Shown: positions 26,730-37,163, numbered from the stretch's first letter. The stretch: 52,678 bases of DNA from Bacteroidota bacterium (GCA_016191555.1 JACPVX010000027.1:1-52678); one strand, 5' to 3'. Numbers and translations: made by a program. Notes: generated by a model not told the origin, from the sequence alone.

Positions 26730-27133
26730 TGTATACATCAGAAACATTTGTGCGCGTGTGCTACGGAGAAACCGACCAAATGGGCTATGTCTATTACGGA
26801 AACTATGCGATGTACTATGAAGTTGGCCGAGTAGAGAGTTTGCGACAACTTGGGCTAACGTACAAAGAGTTGGAAGATATGGGCGTGATGATGCCCGTCT
26901 TGGAAAATAAATCAAAGTTTCATCAGGCTGCGCTGTATGACGATCATTTGAAAATAGTGACCACGATTCGTGAAAAGCCCGGTGTGCGGATAGCTTTCTA
27001 TTATTCCATTTATAATGGGGGTGGTAAACTGATTCATGAAGGAGAAACACATTTGGCATTTGTGGACAAAAAGACCGGCAGACCGTGCAGGCCACCTCAG
27101 GTATTTATGGATGTGCTGAAGCCTTATTTTTAA
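26729..27133 (+). CDS. Acyl-CoA thioesterase, hotdog-fold 4HBT family (YbgC/FadM-like)
   Basis: A 134-aa single hotdog domain. VCYGETDQMGYVYYGNYAMYYEVGRVESLRQ holds the conserved Asp (D16) of the YbgC/4HBT catalytic site in two parts, with YYSIYNGGGKLIHEGETHLAFVDKKTGRP downstream as the usual closing strands. It probably hydrolyses acyl-CoA or acyl-ACP thioesters; the substrate is unknown. Translationally coupled to mltG. Confidence 0.88.
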   Translation: MYTSETFVRVCYGETDQMGYVYYGNYAMYYEVGRVESLRQLGLTYKELEDMGVMMPVLENKSKFHQAALYDDHLKIVTTIREKPGVRIAFYYSIYNGGGKLIHEGETHLAFVDKKTGRPCRPPQVFMDVLKPYF

Positions 27134-27238
27134 TTGAAGTGATGCTGATAGGCCACCTTACTTTGATAACTAACAGAGTAGGTATTGAGATGGTTTAGAA
27201 TTTTATCTCGACAGATTTTCGAATTATTGAATTGAACA

Positions 27239-28234
27239 ATGAAGTACGTAACCCGAAAAAGAATTCTACAGTACACAACGGCTCGTACTAGCCGCAGTTG
27301 GCTTAAGCAAATAAAATTTAAACGCTACGACAACTTATCGCTTTATAAGTTCTTGAAAATATTTAGTCATAATATTCAGGAGGACGAAATAATGGATCGC
27401 GCTAATGGGGTAGCTTATAATTTTATCTTGGCTACATTCCCGGCTATCATTTTTCTTTTCACATTGTTGCCTTACATCTCCGTTTACTTTCCGGAAGTAA
27501 CAACAGAATCAATCATGGATTTTATCAAGGAATTTGTGCCGTCCACAATGTATGGTGCAGTGGCTTCAACCGTATTTGATATCATTAGCAATCAGCGCGG
27601 AGGCTTGCTTACATTCGGTTTTCTTTTTGCACTATACTTATCTTCGAATGGAATGATGGCTTTAATGAGAGCCTTCAACGCCTGCTATCGAACCGTGGAG
27701 AAACGCCATTGGATTCGAATGCGACTTACGTCATTGGCACTCACGATTATGCTCGCATTGGTTTTGGTGTCAGCGATTTTGCTGTTAGTGGTAGGTCAAT
27801 TCACGCTTGACTACATTACCAGCCACTTGTCTGAATTCAGTCATTTGAATTTAGATCAGTATACGATCTATTTATTATTCATGCTTCGCTTTCTGGTTAT
27901 TTTCATTGTGTTTTTTATCGCGATATCATGCATTTACTTCTTTGGGCCAGCCGTACATTATAACTGGAGTTTTTTTTCCATCGGATCGTTACTTGCCACC
28001 CTCGCCATTTTGGGTGTTTCGTATGGCTTCTCCTATTACATCACCAACTTCGGAAGCTATAACAAAGTATACGGTTCTATCGGAGCGCTCATTGCGTTAA
28101 TGGCGTGGATTCAATTAGTCACCATCATTTTATTGTATGGTTATGAGATCAATGCCAGTTTGCATTACGGAAGAAAGATAGAAGCGGTAGAAGCCTTTCA
28201 ACGCAAGTCAAGGATGGAGCGATCCAGCCGATAA
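27239..28234 (+). CDS. YihY/BrkB-family inner-membrane protein
   Basis: A 331-aa protein with the family opening RANGVAYNFILATFPAIIFLFTLLP and six membrane helices (about 60-80, 115-140, 160-185, 215-240, 250-270, 280-300). Conserved blocks LSSNGMMALMRAFNACY and YKVYGSIGALIALMAWIQLVTIILLYGYEINA identify the BrkB/YihY (formerly tRNA-processing RNase BN) group. Function in bacteria is unresolved; a transport role is suspected. A 105-nt gap upstream shows no clear promoter, and 11 nt separate it from anmK. Confidence 0.92.
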   Translation: MKYVTRKRILQYTTARTSRSWLKQIKFKRYDNLSLYKFLKIFSHNIQEDEIMDRANGVAYNFILATFPAIIFLFTLLPYISVYFPEVTTESIMDFIKEFVPSTMYGAVASTVFDIISNQRGGLLTFGFLFALYLSSNGMMALMRAFNACYRTVEKRHWIRMRLTSLALTIMLALVLVSAILLLVVGQFTLDYITSHLSEFSHLNLDQYTIYLLFMLRFLVIFIVFFIAISCIYFFGPAVHYNWSFFSIGSLLATLAILGVSYGFSYYITNFGSYNKVYGSIGALIALMAWIQLVTIILLYGYEINASLHYGRKIEAVEAFQRKSRMERSSR

Positions 28235-28245
28235 TACTCAGTGAC

Positions 28246-29448
28246 ATGAATCAGCAAATTGAAAATCTGTATCGAATAGCTGGGAAATCAGAACGACACA
28301 TCATCGGATTGATGTCAGGCACTTCGATGGATGGCTTGGATGTGGCATTGTGTAAATTTAGTGGTAGCGGACTTGATACAAAAGTTGAGTTGGTTGCATT
28401 TGAAACTGTTAGCTACGATGATTCATTCAAGCAAGAAATTAAATCAGTATTTGCTCGTGAAGTAGCCAGTTTGGAGAAAGTTTGTCTGCTCAATCCGTGG
28501 GTGGCAAAGACGCATGCCGAAATGATTTTGCAGTTATTAAGTAAATGGGGTGTGCAGTCAAGTCAAGTAGATTTAATTGCAAGTCACGGGCAAACCATTT
28601 ATCACGCACCATCGCGTCAACATCGACAAACAAAGTTTGGGAATGCCACTTTGCAAATTGGAGATGGTGACCACCTGGCTGTTCATACAGGCATCATTAC
28701 GCTCAGTGATTTCAGACAAAAACATATTGCGGCCGGAGGTGAAGGCGCGCCATTGGCTGTGTATGGCGATTACCTGATTTTTTCCAGGCAAGGCGAGGAC
28801 AGAATTCTTTTAAATATTGGTGGCATCGCCAACTTTACTTTTTTACCGGGCAACTTGCGTGCAGAAGAAGTGTTCAGTACGGACGTAGGGCCGGGTAACA
28901 CATTGATGGATGCTCTTACACAAAAGTATTTTTCTGGAAAGTATTTTGATGAAAATGCAACGATCGCTCGCGTGGGCAAATGCCATCCCGAATTATTGCA
29001 CGAGCTAAAACAAAATCCATTTTTTAGTTTTTCATTTCCGAAAACAACGGGTCCGGAAGTTTTCAATATGGCCTACTTAGAACGAGCGCAAGAGAAAACG
29101 AATACACTGCAATTGAGTGTAGAAGATTGTATGGCGACACTCAATCAACTGACTGCTGATACTATTGTAGACGCGATGCGGAAGACATTAGGTGGCAGCA
29201 ATAATCCTGTTATCTATTCCAGTGGAGGCGGCATGCACAATCCTTTATTGATGGAACGCATTCAAAGCCAATTAAAAGATGCACAATTTTTAACGACCTC
29301 AGACCTAGGCATTAATCCCGATGCAAAGGAGGCGGTTCTGTTTGCCACCTTAGCTAATGAAAGTATTTGTGGAGGCCGCGTTTCATTCGGCAACGGCAGA
29401 GAAGGAATTCCTTCCATTTCGATGGGGAAGATTTCTTTTCCTTACTAA
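28246..29448 (+). CDS. anmK: Anhydro-N-acetylmuramic acid kinase
   Basis: A 400-aa cytoplasmic ASKHA-fold kinase that phosphorylates and opens 1,6-anhydro-MurNAc to MurNAc-6-P in peptidoglycan recycling. Motifs: GLMSGTSMDGLDVALC (ATP phosphate loop), LIASHGQTIYHAP, LQIGDGDHLAVHTG, SDFRQKHIAAGGEGAPL, LLNIGGIANFTFLP, STDVGPGNTLMDALTQ and YSSGGGMHNPLLMERI. Length is slightly longer than E. coli (369 aa). With mltG in the same window it gives a local cell-wall turnover theme. Confidence 0.95.
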   Translation: MNQQIENLYRIAGKSERHIIGLMSGTSMDGLDVALCKFSGSGLDTKVELVAFETVSYDDSFKQEIKSVFAREVASLEKVCLLNPWVAKTHAEMILQLLSKWGVQSSQVDLIASHGQTIYHAPSRQHRQTKFGNATLQIGDGDHLAVHTGIITLSDFRQKHIAAGGEGAPLAVYGDYLIFSRQGEDRILLNIGGIANFTFLPGNLRAEEVFSTDVGPGNTLMDALTQKYFSGKYFDENATIARVGKCHPELLHELKQNPFFSFSFPKTTGPEVFNMAYLERAQEKTNTLQLSVEDCMATLNQLTADTIVDAMRKTLGGSNNPVIYSSGGGMHNPLLMERIQSQLKDAQFLTTSDLGINPDAKEAVLFATLANESICGGRVSFGNGREGIPSISMGKISFPY

Positions 29449-29514
29449 GCTACGTACAAAGATTAGACTAATATAAACAATACTACCCAGTCAATACTTT
29501 TCGGCAATTTTTAA

Positions 29515-29522
29515 TATATTTG
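29515..29522 (+). promoter_or_regulatory. Candidate -7 box (TATATTTG) ahead of the accessory locus
   Basis: TATATTTG matches TAnnTTTG and ends 19 nt before the ATG at 29542. It is the best promoter-like signal upstream of the large plus-strand run that follows. No strong -33 was found. Confidence 0.4.
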
Positions 29523-29541
29523 GTAAGGTTTGAAATTTCGT

Positions 29542-30456
29542 ATGCGGAGATTTGTGTTGCTTTTACTTTACCTGAGCTTTGTAGCCGACCTTTTTGCGCA
29601 ACAAACCAAACTAGAAAATTATTTCGCACAAACAAGGGCTGGCAAATACCCGACCATCCCTATTGAGATTGCGAAACCGGAAAATGCGTCAAGTGCATTA
29701 AATGCCCTATCGACTTACCTCAATGATTCAACAGTTGTTATTCGGCAGCGTGCAGCCTCATTATCTAGATATATAGGAACTCAATCGAATGTAAATTCAA
29801 TTCGAGCCAAAGCAATCAACCAATTAGTATTCGCTTCAAAAGATAAGGACAGCGGCAATGTGGGGGCTGCACTTCTCTATCTTACAGAGTTTAGAAAAAA
29901 GGATTTTAGTAAATCTAATTTGGACACACTCTATTCAATCTTTAAAAGAAAGCAGGCGCATCTCAATATTCTTATTAGGTTGATGGGCTATCTGGAAATC
30001 CAAACTTCCAAAAATGATTTGTACAATTTATCGCAAGATCAAAGTCTGGGGCGAAAAGATCGCTGGACTGCCATGCTGGCGCTTGCGCGAATGAATGATG
30101 AACAGGCGATAACAGATGTACTCAACCGAGTGAAACGTATGCCCCTAACAGATGCAGTGGTGTATGAGATTTTTCCTGATTTAGTTTTTACCCGGAGACC
30201 TGAAGCGATTTCTTTTTTAGTAGAGGCCATTTATAGCGATGCCAAAAATTGTGAGTCACCGAATTCTGATAATGCAGAGCGAATTCCTTGTGCTTATCGC
30301 ATTATGGAAATGCTGGCTCCGGTTATTGAGAATTATCCTTTAAAACAGAACGCAAGCGGTGATATAGAAACAACTGATTACACGGGAGCCCTGCAACAAA
30401 TAAGGAATTGGTTTAAGGCAAATAAGAACTATACGATTTTGAGAGATACTTATTAA
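29542..30456 (+). CDS. Secreted alpha-helical (HEAT-like) repeat protein of unknown function
   Basis: A 304-aa protein with signal peptide (MRRFVLLLLYLSFVADLFAQ). The mature part is strongly alpha-helical with irregular 35-45 residue helical pairs (for example SALNALSTYLNDSTVVIRQRAASL and DRWTAMLALARMNDEQAITDVLNRV), resembling HEAT/ARM repeats, but no family is identified with confidence. ATG 29542 is preferred over the upstream TTG at 29530, which lies only 7 nt after the candidate -7 box. It is 37 nt upstream of the giant secreted protein and likely co-transcribed; it could be a periplasmic scaffold or accessory factor of the following surface proteins. Confidence 0.65.
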   Translation: MRRFVLLLLYLSFVADLFAQQTKLENYFAQTRAGKYPTIPIEIAKPENASSALNALSTYLNDSTVVIRQRAASLSRYIGTQSNVNSIRAKAINQLVFASKDKDSGNVGAALLYLTEFRKKDFSKSNLDTLYSIFKRKQAHLNILIRLMGYLEIQTSKNDLYNLSQDQSLGRKDRWTAMLALARMNDEQAITDVLNRVKRMPLTDAVVYEIFPDLVFTRRPEAISFLVEAIYSDAKNCESPNSDNAERIPCAYRIMEMLAPVIENYPLKQNASGDIETTDYTGALQQIRNWFKANKNYTILRDTY

Positions 30457-30493
30457 CAATTGATCGACTGTCGTGGAGAATGCTATTTGTGAT

Positions 30494-33400
30494 ATGAAAA
30501 AACTCTTTATCCTATTTGGGATTTTTTTATGGAGTGCTTCCGCATTTGGCCTTGACGTACGCGATAGTTTAAATGTAAAAGCCCGATTAGACTCTGTACT
30601 TTCTTCCGGAATTACATCTTCTAATTCCATTCCTGATTTTTTAGAGGAAGGTCTATTGACTGAAATAGATCAAAATGATTCCATACTTCAGAAGATTGAA
30701 TTTGCAAGATCTATTCTTAAGCAAGTTAGAAATGCACAAAATTTCATTAAATCAATAGACGCCAATACTAAATTTAGTCTTCCGGTTGGAATAAGTAAGA
30801 CCATTGCGGGTATCAATTACGATGTGGCAATATATGCCGTCAGACTCAAGCCGCTCTATGCTGAATTGGATGTGTTGATGCAGATAGAAATTCCTCAAAA
30901 TGGAAAAGAGCTCACTTTCATGGCGACAGGAATCAAGCTTTCAAATCAAGGTGGTATAATTGGTGACGCTACCCTTCAATTAATAGGCGACTATGGAATT
31001 AATTTTAATGGTGATAAAATACAGTTAATTATTAAAGGCGGATCAAAGGAGCAGTTAGGTGGCACGTATGCAAAAATTGACTGCGATGGTTTCAAGGAAA
31101 TAGGTTTAGATGCAAGTGTTGTTTTTTCTCGCGATTTGCTGCTTCCTGAAAATTTAAATGGTACCGTGCAACCGGAAGGACGCGTAACAACTTCTTTTAA
31201 ATCAATCATTAGTAACTGGAATGATTTATTAGTACAGGTAAGCTTACCGAATTTTCAGGTGAAGGGGCTTACTGGATTTGGATTTACGGTAGATCAGGCA
31301 GTTTTTGATTTCAGTGATTTGCGCAATTCACCAGCGGTAGTTTTCCCGAAAGGATATACCAGCAGTCAAATGCTACCTGACAATCAAAACTTATGGCGAG
31401 GATTTTATGTGCGACAACTTTCGGTGAGGCTGCCGCAGCAATTTAAAACGAAAGATAACAACCGTACTTCACTTTCGGCCTACAACATGATCATCGATCA
31501 ACAAGGCGTGTCGGGTTTGTTTGAAGGAAAAAAATTGATTGCACTTGATAAAGGTGATATGAGCGGCTGGGCATTTTCACTGGATTCATTGGGAATAGAA
31601 TTGCAAGCCAATCAACTCGTTCAAGCTGGTTTCAATGGAGGAATCGTCATTCCTATTTCAGGAGAACAAAAATCATTTGATTACAAGGCAATCATCAATG
31701 GTGATGATAATTATCTTTTCAATGTGGTTGCTAAGAGCGACATGAGTTTCCCAATGTTTCAGGCAGCTAAAGTGGATATCTATCGCGGATCATCGCTGGA
31801 AGTTCGCGTGCTAAACGGAACATTTTTGCCGAAGGCGAATCTGCACGGACGCATGAATGTGAAGGCAAAACTGAGTGATGGAGGACAGGGAATTGAATTG
31901 GCTGATATTCGATTTGAGAATTTACGTATTCAATCGGTAAAGCCGTATATCCAAGTAGGCACTTTCTCTTTTGGATCAGAAGCACTCCAACAAAAGATGG
32001 CTGGCTTCCCAGTGAGCATTCAAAAAATTGGGCTGCGTAATATTACTGACAAAGAACTCGGCCTAGATTTCAATCTAAAGCTAAATCTCGTTGGTGAAAG
32101 CAATGGCGCTTTCGCTGCAGATGCAGGATTAACCATCGTAGGTAACATGGGTACCGAATCAGGAATCCAAAATTGGCGATTTAAAAATATTGACGTTAGA
32201 GATATTGCGGTTGACATCAACGGTGGTGCCTTTAAGTTTAAAGGCCGATTGGTATTCTACCGCAATGACAAAGCGTATGGTGATGGCTTCAATGGGATAG
32301 TCGATGCTGACTTCGCTTCTATGGTGAAAGTGAAGGCGTCCGCTATTTTTGGAAACGTAAAGGGCATGCGCTATTGGTATGCCGATGCGATGGCAGATTT
32401 CAAACCGGGTATTCCTATTTTCCCGGGCGTGGCAATAAGTGGTTTTGGTGGAGGCGCCTACTTCGCTATGAAGATGGACAATGCAGGAGGCAGCGAACTG
32501 GGCAAGACAGCTTCCGGAATTATTTATGTTCCGTCTGAAAACGCTGGCTTGGGATTGAAAGCTTCTGTTGCGATAAGTTCATCGCCAACGGCTGAAGCAT
32601 TTAATGCCGATGCTACATTTGAGATTTCATTTTTCAAGGGTGGAGGTGTCAGGTATATGGCCTTTATGGGAAATGCATTCATTGCAACCTCAGCCATGGA
32701 TAATGTGCTGGGAAAAATTCAAGCATCTACAGGAAAATTGTTGAGCACGTTGAAGAAGTCAGAGGCCAATGTTACGTTCGCCAATGGTTTATTAAGTGCA
32801 GGTCAAGTGGACAATTCAATGGCAGAACAGATACATGGACCTGTTGGAAAATCGGCAGGCAAGCGTGGAGCTATTTCGGCACGCGTATTTATAAGTTACG
32901 ATTTTGAAAACAGTGTATTGCACGGAAACTTCAATGTGGGCATTGATGTGGCCAGTGTTATTACCGGAGGTGGAGAAGCTGTTCTACATTTTGCCCCTAG
33001 TGAATGGTACGTGTACATTGGTACACCCGATAATCGTTTCAACCTCGGATTTGGTATAGGCTCTATCAAAGCAAGAGCCGATGCTTATTTTATGGTGGGC
33101 ACAAAAATACTTGGTAGCCCACCGCCACCAGAAGCAGTGTCGCGCATTTTGGGGGGCCGCGATTTCAACTACATGAAAGACTTGAATGAGATTGGCACCG
33201 GTGGTGGCTTTGCTTTTGGGTCTTCGTTTAGCTTCAACACAGGCAATCTTAACTTTTTGATTTTCTACGCACGCTTTGAAGCAGGAATCGGCTTCGATAT
33301 CATGCTAAAGAATTATGGCGATGTGCGATGCGAGGGCAGCAATGATCGGATTGGTGTGAATGGCTGGTATGCCAATGGCCAAGTGTATGCCTACTTTGAA

Positions 33401-35101
33401 GGAGCTGTAGGAATTCATGTGGACTTATTTTTAGTGAGCGGTGATTTTGAGATTTTGAGTATTGGCGCGGCTGCGATTTTACAAGCACAATTCCCCAATC
33501 CATTTTGGATGCAAGGCACTGTGGGAGGAAGGTTCAGCATCTTAGGAGGACTAGTCTCCGGCAGTTGTAGTTTTCAAGTTACGCTTGGAGATAAGTGTAA
33601 ATTCGTGCAGAAGGAACAAAATGTGTTGAGTGGCATCCGTGTCATTTCTCAGATTACACCTTCGCAAGGAGAAAAAGAAATAAACGTATTCAATGCTCCG
33701 CAGGCAGTGTTTAATATGGCAGTAAACAAGGAGTTTAATGTCAGCGATAAGCAAGTCGGAAAAACGGTTCAGCGTTCATTCCGCATCAAGCTGGAACAAT
33801 TCAAATTTACAAGTGAAGGAAAAGAGATAACCGGAGCTATGCAATGGAACGAAGCGAAGGATGTAGTTGCTTTTAATCCTATTGATGTTCTTCCTCCTAA
33901 AAAAGAAATTAAGGCAATTGTTGAAGTGAGTTTTGAGGAAAACAAAAACGGTACTTGGACGCAAGTTTTATTTGAAGGAAAACGTGTGACTGAAAAAATG
34001 GAGACCACCTTCTCTACAGGCGCAGCCCCCGACTACATTCCTCATTCGAATATTGAGTATACCTATCCCGTCATCGGGCAATTGAATTATTACAAAGATG
34101 AAACCCGCGAGGGATATATCAAATTGAAGCAAGGGCAACCATATTTATTTGAACCTGGCGCAGAGTGGAATCAGGTGGGACGGTTTACAACAGCAACTGG
34201 TAAGAAATCTGAATTTGGATTCGCTTACAATGCAGGATTAATAACATTTGCAACGCCATCTGATTTGCAAACCAATCAAGTATACGCCTTTGAATTATTA
34301 AATGTGCCCAAGCAAGCTACAGGTACTATCGATCGAAACGTAACTGAACAAAAAACAAATCTGACAATAGCAGGCGAGAATACAAATACAGAAATCAAAA
34401 CGAAGAAGGCAGAAGGTAATTTGACGGAATTAGAAGAGAAGCCGATTTTTACAGCTACGATTCGATCGAGTAAATACTCGACTCTAGGACAGAAAATTTC
34501 GTCTCAGAAGTTGGCAACTACTTTTAGAGAATTACGATTACTTTGGAGAGTTCATAACCTAAGAACAACTATAACAGCAGACGAACCTTTTGATAAGATT
34601 GAGTTATATGGCAATGCATTCACACAAAATAAACCACTTATTACGTTTCAAGCCGATCTTTCTGATAACAGATATTATAATCAGGAATTGTATCCATTGA
34701 TATACGAAGGGTATCCACTTGGTGGAAGTATAACAATTACCAATCGAATACCGAATGAATTGGGAATACCACCAACACGAGCTTTACGAATTGTACAAAG
34801 CCCGGATAATCTTGAAATGAACATAGCTGACCCTGAGAACTCGCTGACGGCCACGCAGCAGTATTACTGGTATGACTTACCGTACTACATGTATTACGAT
34901 TTTTTAGAAATCCAGAATAAAGTGGCAAATCGTTATCTGACAAACACTGTAATAGATCCACGAATCGAAAAGATACTTTGGAATCAGTTTCCCATTATGT
35001 TAAAGGGAATTTATAAGGTCAATGTTCAATTTACATTGCCCGCTAGGTCAAACATTAATTCAACCAAGCAAGTAATCTTAGACAATCCGATAGGAGACTA
35101 A
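30494..35101 (+). CDS. Giant secreted protein of unknown function (1535 aa)
   Basis: I do not recognise this family. ATG 30494 gives a signal peptide (MKKLFILFGIFLWSASAFG). The first ~1080 residues alternate beta-rich segments with low Cys content and many Gly/Phe/Asn (GGGAYFAMKM, GGGFAFGSSFSFNTGNLNFLIFYARFEAG), suggesting long beta-solenoid or amphipathic beta-sheet architecture. Residues ~1040-1200 resemble a bacterial Ig-like domain (ITPSQGEKEINVFNAPQAVFNM). The last ~350 residues are aromatic-rich (QQYYWYDLPYYMYYDF). There is no T9SS sorting domain and no obvious membrane anchor. One base separates its stop from the next ATG. As the largest unknown of the locus it may be a surface or periplasmic platform for the FN3, SprB and toxin proteins. 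Confidence 0.8.
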   Translation: MKKLFILFGIFLWSASAFGLDVRDSLNVKARLDSVLSSGITSSNSIPDFLEEGLLTEIDQNDSILQKIEFARSILKQVRNAQNFIKSIDANTKFSLPVGISKTIAGINYDVAIYAVRLKPLYAELDVLMQIEIPQNGKELTFMATGIKLSNQGGIIGDATLQLIGDYGINFNGDKIQLIIKGGSKEQLGGTYAKIDCDGFKEIGLDASVVFSRDLLLPENLNGTVQPEGRVTTSFKSIISNWNDLLVQVSLPNFQVKGLTGFGFTVDQAVFDFSDLRNSPAVVFPKGYTSSQMLPDNQNLWRGFYVRQLSVRLPQQFKTKDNNRTSLSAYNMIIDQQGVSGLFEGKKLIALDKGDMSGWAFSLDSLGIELQANQLVQAGFNGGIVIPISGEQKSFDYKAIINGDDNYLFNVVAKSDMSFPMFQAAKVDIYRGSSLEVRVLNGTFLPKANLHGRMNVKAKLSDGGQGIELADIRFENLRIQSVKPYIQVGTFSFGSEALQQKMAGFPVSIQKIGLRNITDKELGLDFNLKLNLVGESNGAFAADAGLTIVGNMGTESGIQNWRFKNIDVRDIAVDINGGAFKFKGRLVFYRNDKAYGDGFNGIVDADFASMVKVKASAIFGNVKGMRYWYADAMADFKPGIPIFPGVAISGFGGGAYFAMKMDNAGGSELGKTASGIIYVPSENAGLGLKASVAISSSPTAEAFNADATFEISFFKGGGVRYMAFMGNAFIATSAMDNVLGKIQASTGKLLSTLKKSEANVTFANGLLSAGQVDNSMAEQIHGPVGKSAGKRGAISARVFISYDFENSVLHGNFNVGIDVASVITGGGEAVLHFAPSEWYVYIGTPDNRFNLGFGIGSIKARADAYFMVGTKILGSPPPPEAVSRILGGRDFNYMKDLNEIGTGGGFAFGSSFSFNTGNLNFLIFYARFEAGIGFDIMLKNYGDVRCEGSNDRIGVNGWYANGQVYAYFEGAVGIHVDLFLVSGDFEILSIGAAAILQAQFPNPFWMQGTVGGRFSILGGLVSGSCSFQVTLGDKCKFVQKEQNVLSGIRVISQITPSQGEKEINVFNAPQAVFNMAVNKEFNVSDKQVGKTVQRSFRIKLEQFKFTSEGKEITGAMQWNEAKDVVAFNPIDVLPPKKEIKAIVEVSFEENKNGTWTQVLFEGKRVTEKMETTFSTGAAPDYIPHSNIEYTYPVIGQLNYYKDETREGYIKLKQGQPYLFEPGAEWNQVGRFTTATGKKSEFGFAYNAGLITFATPSDLQTNQVYAFELLNVPKQATGTIDRNVTEQKTNLTIAGENTNTEIKTKKAEGNLTELEEKPIFTATIRSSKYSTLGQKISSQKLATTFRELRLLWRVHNLRTTITADEPFDKIELYGNAFTQNKPLITFQADLSDNRYYNQELYPLIYEGYPLGGSITITNRIPNELGIPPTRALRIVQSPDNLEMNIADPENSLTATQQYYWYDLPYYMYYDFLEIQNKVANRYLTNTVIDPRIEKILWNQFPIMLKGIYKVNVQFTLPARSNINSTKQVILDNPIGD

Positions 35102-35102
35102 A

Positions 35103-37163
35103 ATGAAAGAGATTGTAGCTGCAATATCGTTTATCTGCTTTGTCGTAATGTCAAGTTACTCACAGCAACAACAGCACTCGATTAAATTATTGGCTAAGGT
35201 AAAGTCAAACTCTATTTTATTGCGCTGGGCACCAACTGACCCCTCAGCGTGGATGATTGGGAATACCAACGGATACTATGTTGAAAGATATACGATTGCA
35301 AGAGGCACTACACTCCTTAAAAAACCTGAGAAAGTTATCTTAACAAATGAAGCGATCAAACCAAAAGCTCTGGAACAATGGCGAGAGGATGCATCAACAA
35401 ATAGATATTCAGCCATTGCAGCTCAGGCTATCTACGGGAAGTCGTTTCAAGTGAAGGTTTCAAATACAAACGATTTGGCGCAAATTATTAATCAATCCCG
35501 CGAGCAAGAGCAGCGGTTTTCTTTCGCTTTGTTTGCTGCTGATCAATCATTTGCTACGGCTAGACTTTCAGCTCTTGGCTTTCTAGATAGTTCAGTAAAA
35601 ACAAATGAACGTTATCTATATCGTGTAAGCTCAGTAAGTGGCGATGAAAATCTGAAATCAGATACAGCACTATTTTATATAGGCTTGAAGGATAGTGTAA
35701 GACAAACAGCGCCTATCAACCTTCAGGCAAAATTTGCTGATAGATTGGTTCAATTGAGATGGCCACGATTTGCAGTGGAAAGGGAATATACAAGCTTCGT
35801 AATAGAAAGAGCAGAAGCCAAAGGCGAGTTCAGGCGAGTTAATACTCTCCCTTTGATTAATACCCTTGCTACGGTAGAAACTCATTTTCAGGCAATGGAC
35901 TCACTTCCGCAAAATGGCATTGAGTATTCATATCGCATCAGGGGGATGGATGCATTTGGTGATATGGGTCCGGAATCCGAACGAGTAGCAGGAAAAGGCT
36001 TCAAACTACTGAATGCAACGGCAGCCATTAAAAGCGCCAGAGAAAAGAATGAAGCGATAGTGATTAACTGGGAATTATCCGGTGATCGAAATAGTATTAC
36101 TGGATTTAGTGTTGAAAGATCCAGAACGGTCAATGGCATATTTGAGATGGTAAACAAAAGTAATTTAAGTTCGACAACTTTTACATACACAGATGACAAG
36201 CCATTAAGTACGAGTTATTACCGAATCAAAGTATTGGGAGAAAGTGGACAAGAGAATTTTTCTTTTCCATATTTAGCGCAACTTACAGACAGCGTCCCAC
36301 CTGCCCCGCCAAAAGGATTGAGAATCGTGATCGATACTTTGGGTATTGCGAAGCTTACTTGGACTCCCAATAAGGAGAGTGACTTATTAGGGTATCGAGT
36401 TTATCGGTCAAACTTTGCTAAATCGGAATATTCGCAAATAAACAAAGATGCTTTTCTGCAAGCCTCTTTCCTTGATTCGGTTAACCTTAACCGACTAGAT
36501 TCTAAAATTTATTACAAGTTGGTTGCTGTCGATCGCAGGTTTAACCCATCTGATTTTTCTGAGCCAGTTGCAGTCGAATTGCCCGATATTGTCCCTCCAC
36601 TTCCGCCTGTAATTGAATCAGTCCGATCAACTTCGCAAGGTGTAAAAATTACTTGGGGGCCAAGCGCAAGTGATGATGTGTTGTTTTATAAATTATTGAG
36701 AAGGAAACAAGCTGCAATCAAATGGGATACGATTGGAACGACTCAAAAAAATGATTCTCTAATTTACATAGATAAGAGTTTAGAAATGGGTCATGAGTAT
36801 TTCTATGCGCTCATTTCAGTCGATAAATCAAAACTAGAATCGCCCCTTTCTACATTTATTTCTGGTAGATTAATTAATAATATGCCCAGGAAATCAATCA
36901 TAGAAATAAAAGCTGAAGTTGATAGAACACAACGGAGCATCACTTTGACCTGGAAATGCAACGATAAGAATGTTATTAAGTTTTTGGTATACCGTGCGGT
37001 GAATGATGAGCCGTTCAGTATGTACAGGGTGGTGTCTGGAAAAAGCTTTAGTTTCAAAGATTTGAATTTGACAATGGGAAGTTCGAATACCTATAGAGTG
37101 AAAGCAGTTTTTTTTGGTGGATTGGAATCCTCCTATTCTGAGCCCTTAAGTTTAGAGTATTAA
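35103..37163 (+). CDS. Secreted multi-fibronectin-type-III protein
   Basis: A 686-aa protein with signal peptide (MKEIVAAISFICFVVMSSYS) and repeated beta-sandwich units of fibronectin type III type. Recognisable unit edges are LQAKFADRLVQLRWPRF, AIVINWELSGDRNSITGFSVERS, GIAKLTWTPNKESDLLGYRVYRS, GVKITWGPSASDDVLFYKLLRR and SITLTWKCNDKNVIKFLVYRA, giving about five to six domains. There is no C-terminal sorting domain and no catalytic motif. Start ATG at 35103, 1 nt after the preceding stop, so it is tightly linked to the giant secreted protein. Likely a surface interaction or spacer protein. Confidence 0.88.
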   Translation: MKEIVAAISFICFVVMSSYSQQQQHSIKLLAKVKSNSILLRWAPTDPSAWMIGNTNGYYVERYTIARGTTLLKKPEKVILTNEAIKPKALEQWREDASTNRYSAIAAQAIYGKSFQVKVSNTNDLAQIINQSREQEQRFSFALFAADQSFATARLSALGFLDSSVKTNERYLYRVSSVSGDENLKSDTALFYIGLKDSVRQTAPINLQAKFADRLVQLRWPRFAVEREYTSFVIERAEAKGEFRRVNTLPLINTLATVETHFQAMDSLPQNGIEYSYRIRGMDAFGDMGPESERVAGKGFKLLNATAAIKSAREKNEAIVINWELSGDRNSITGFSVERSRTVNGIFEMVNKSNLSSTTFTYTDDKPLSTSYYRIKVLGESGQENFSFPYLAQLTDSVPPAPPKGLRIVIDTLGIAKLTWTPNKESDLLGYRVYRSNFAKSEYSQINKDAFLQASFLDSVNLNRLDSKIYYKLVAVDRRFNPSDFSEPVAVELPDIVPPLPPVIESVRSTSQGVKITWGPSASDDVLFYKLLRRKQAAIKWDTIGTTQKNDSLIYIDKSLEMGHEYFYALISVDKSKLESPLSTFISGRLINNMPRKSIIEIKAEVDRTQRSITLTWKCNDKNVIKFLVYRAVNDEPFSMYRVVSGKSFSFKDLNLTMGSSNTYRVKAVFFGGLESSYSEPLSLEY

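Noticed and set aside
26487..27095. 202-codon minus-strand open frame over mltG and the thioesterase
   Set aside because: It opposes two well-recognised genes and shows no protein-family motif.
27134..27238. tRNA or small RNA in the gap before the BrkB gene
   Set aside because: No cloverleaf or strong hairpin could be drawn by eye; nothing is supported in this 105-nt gap.
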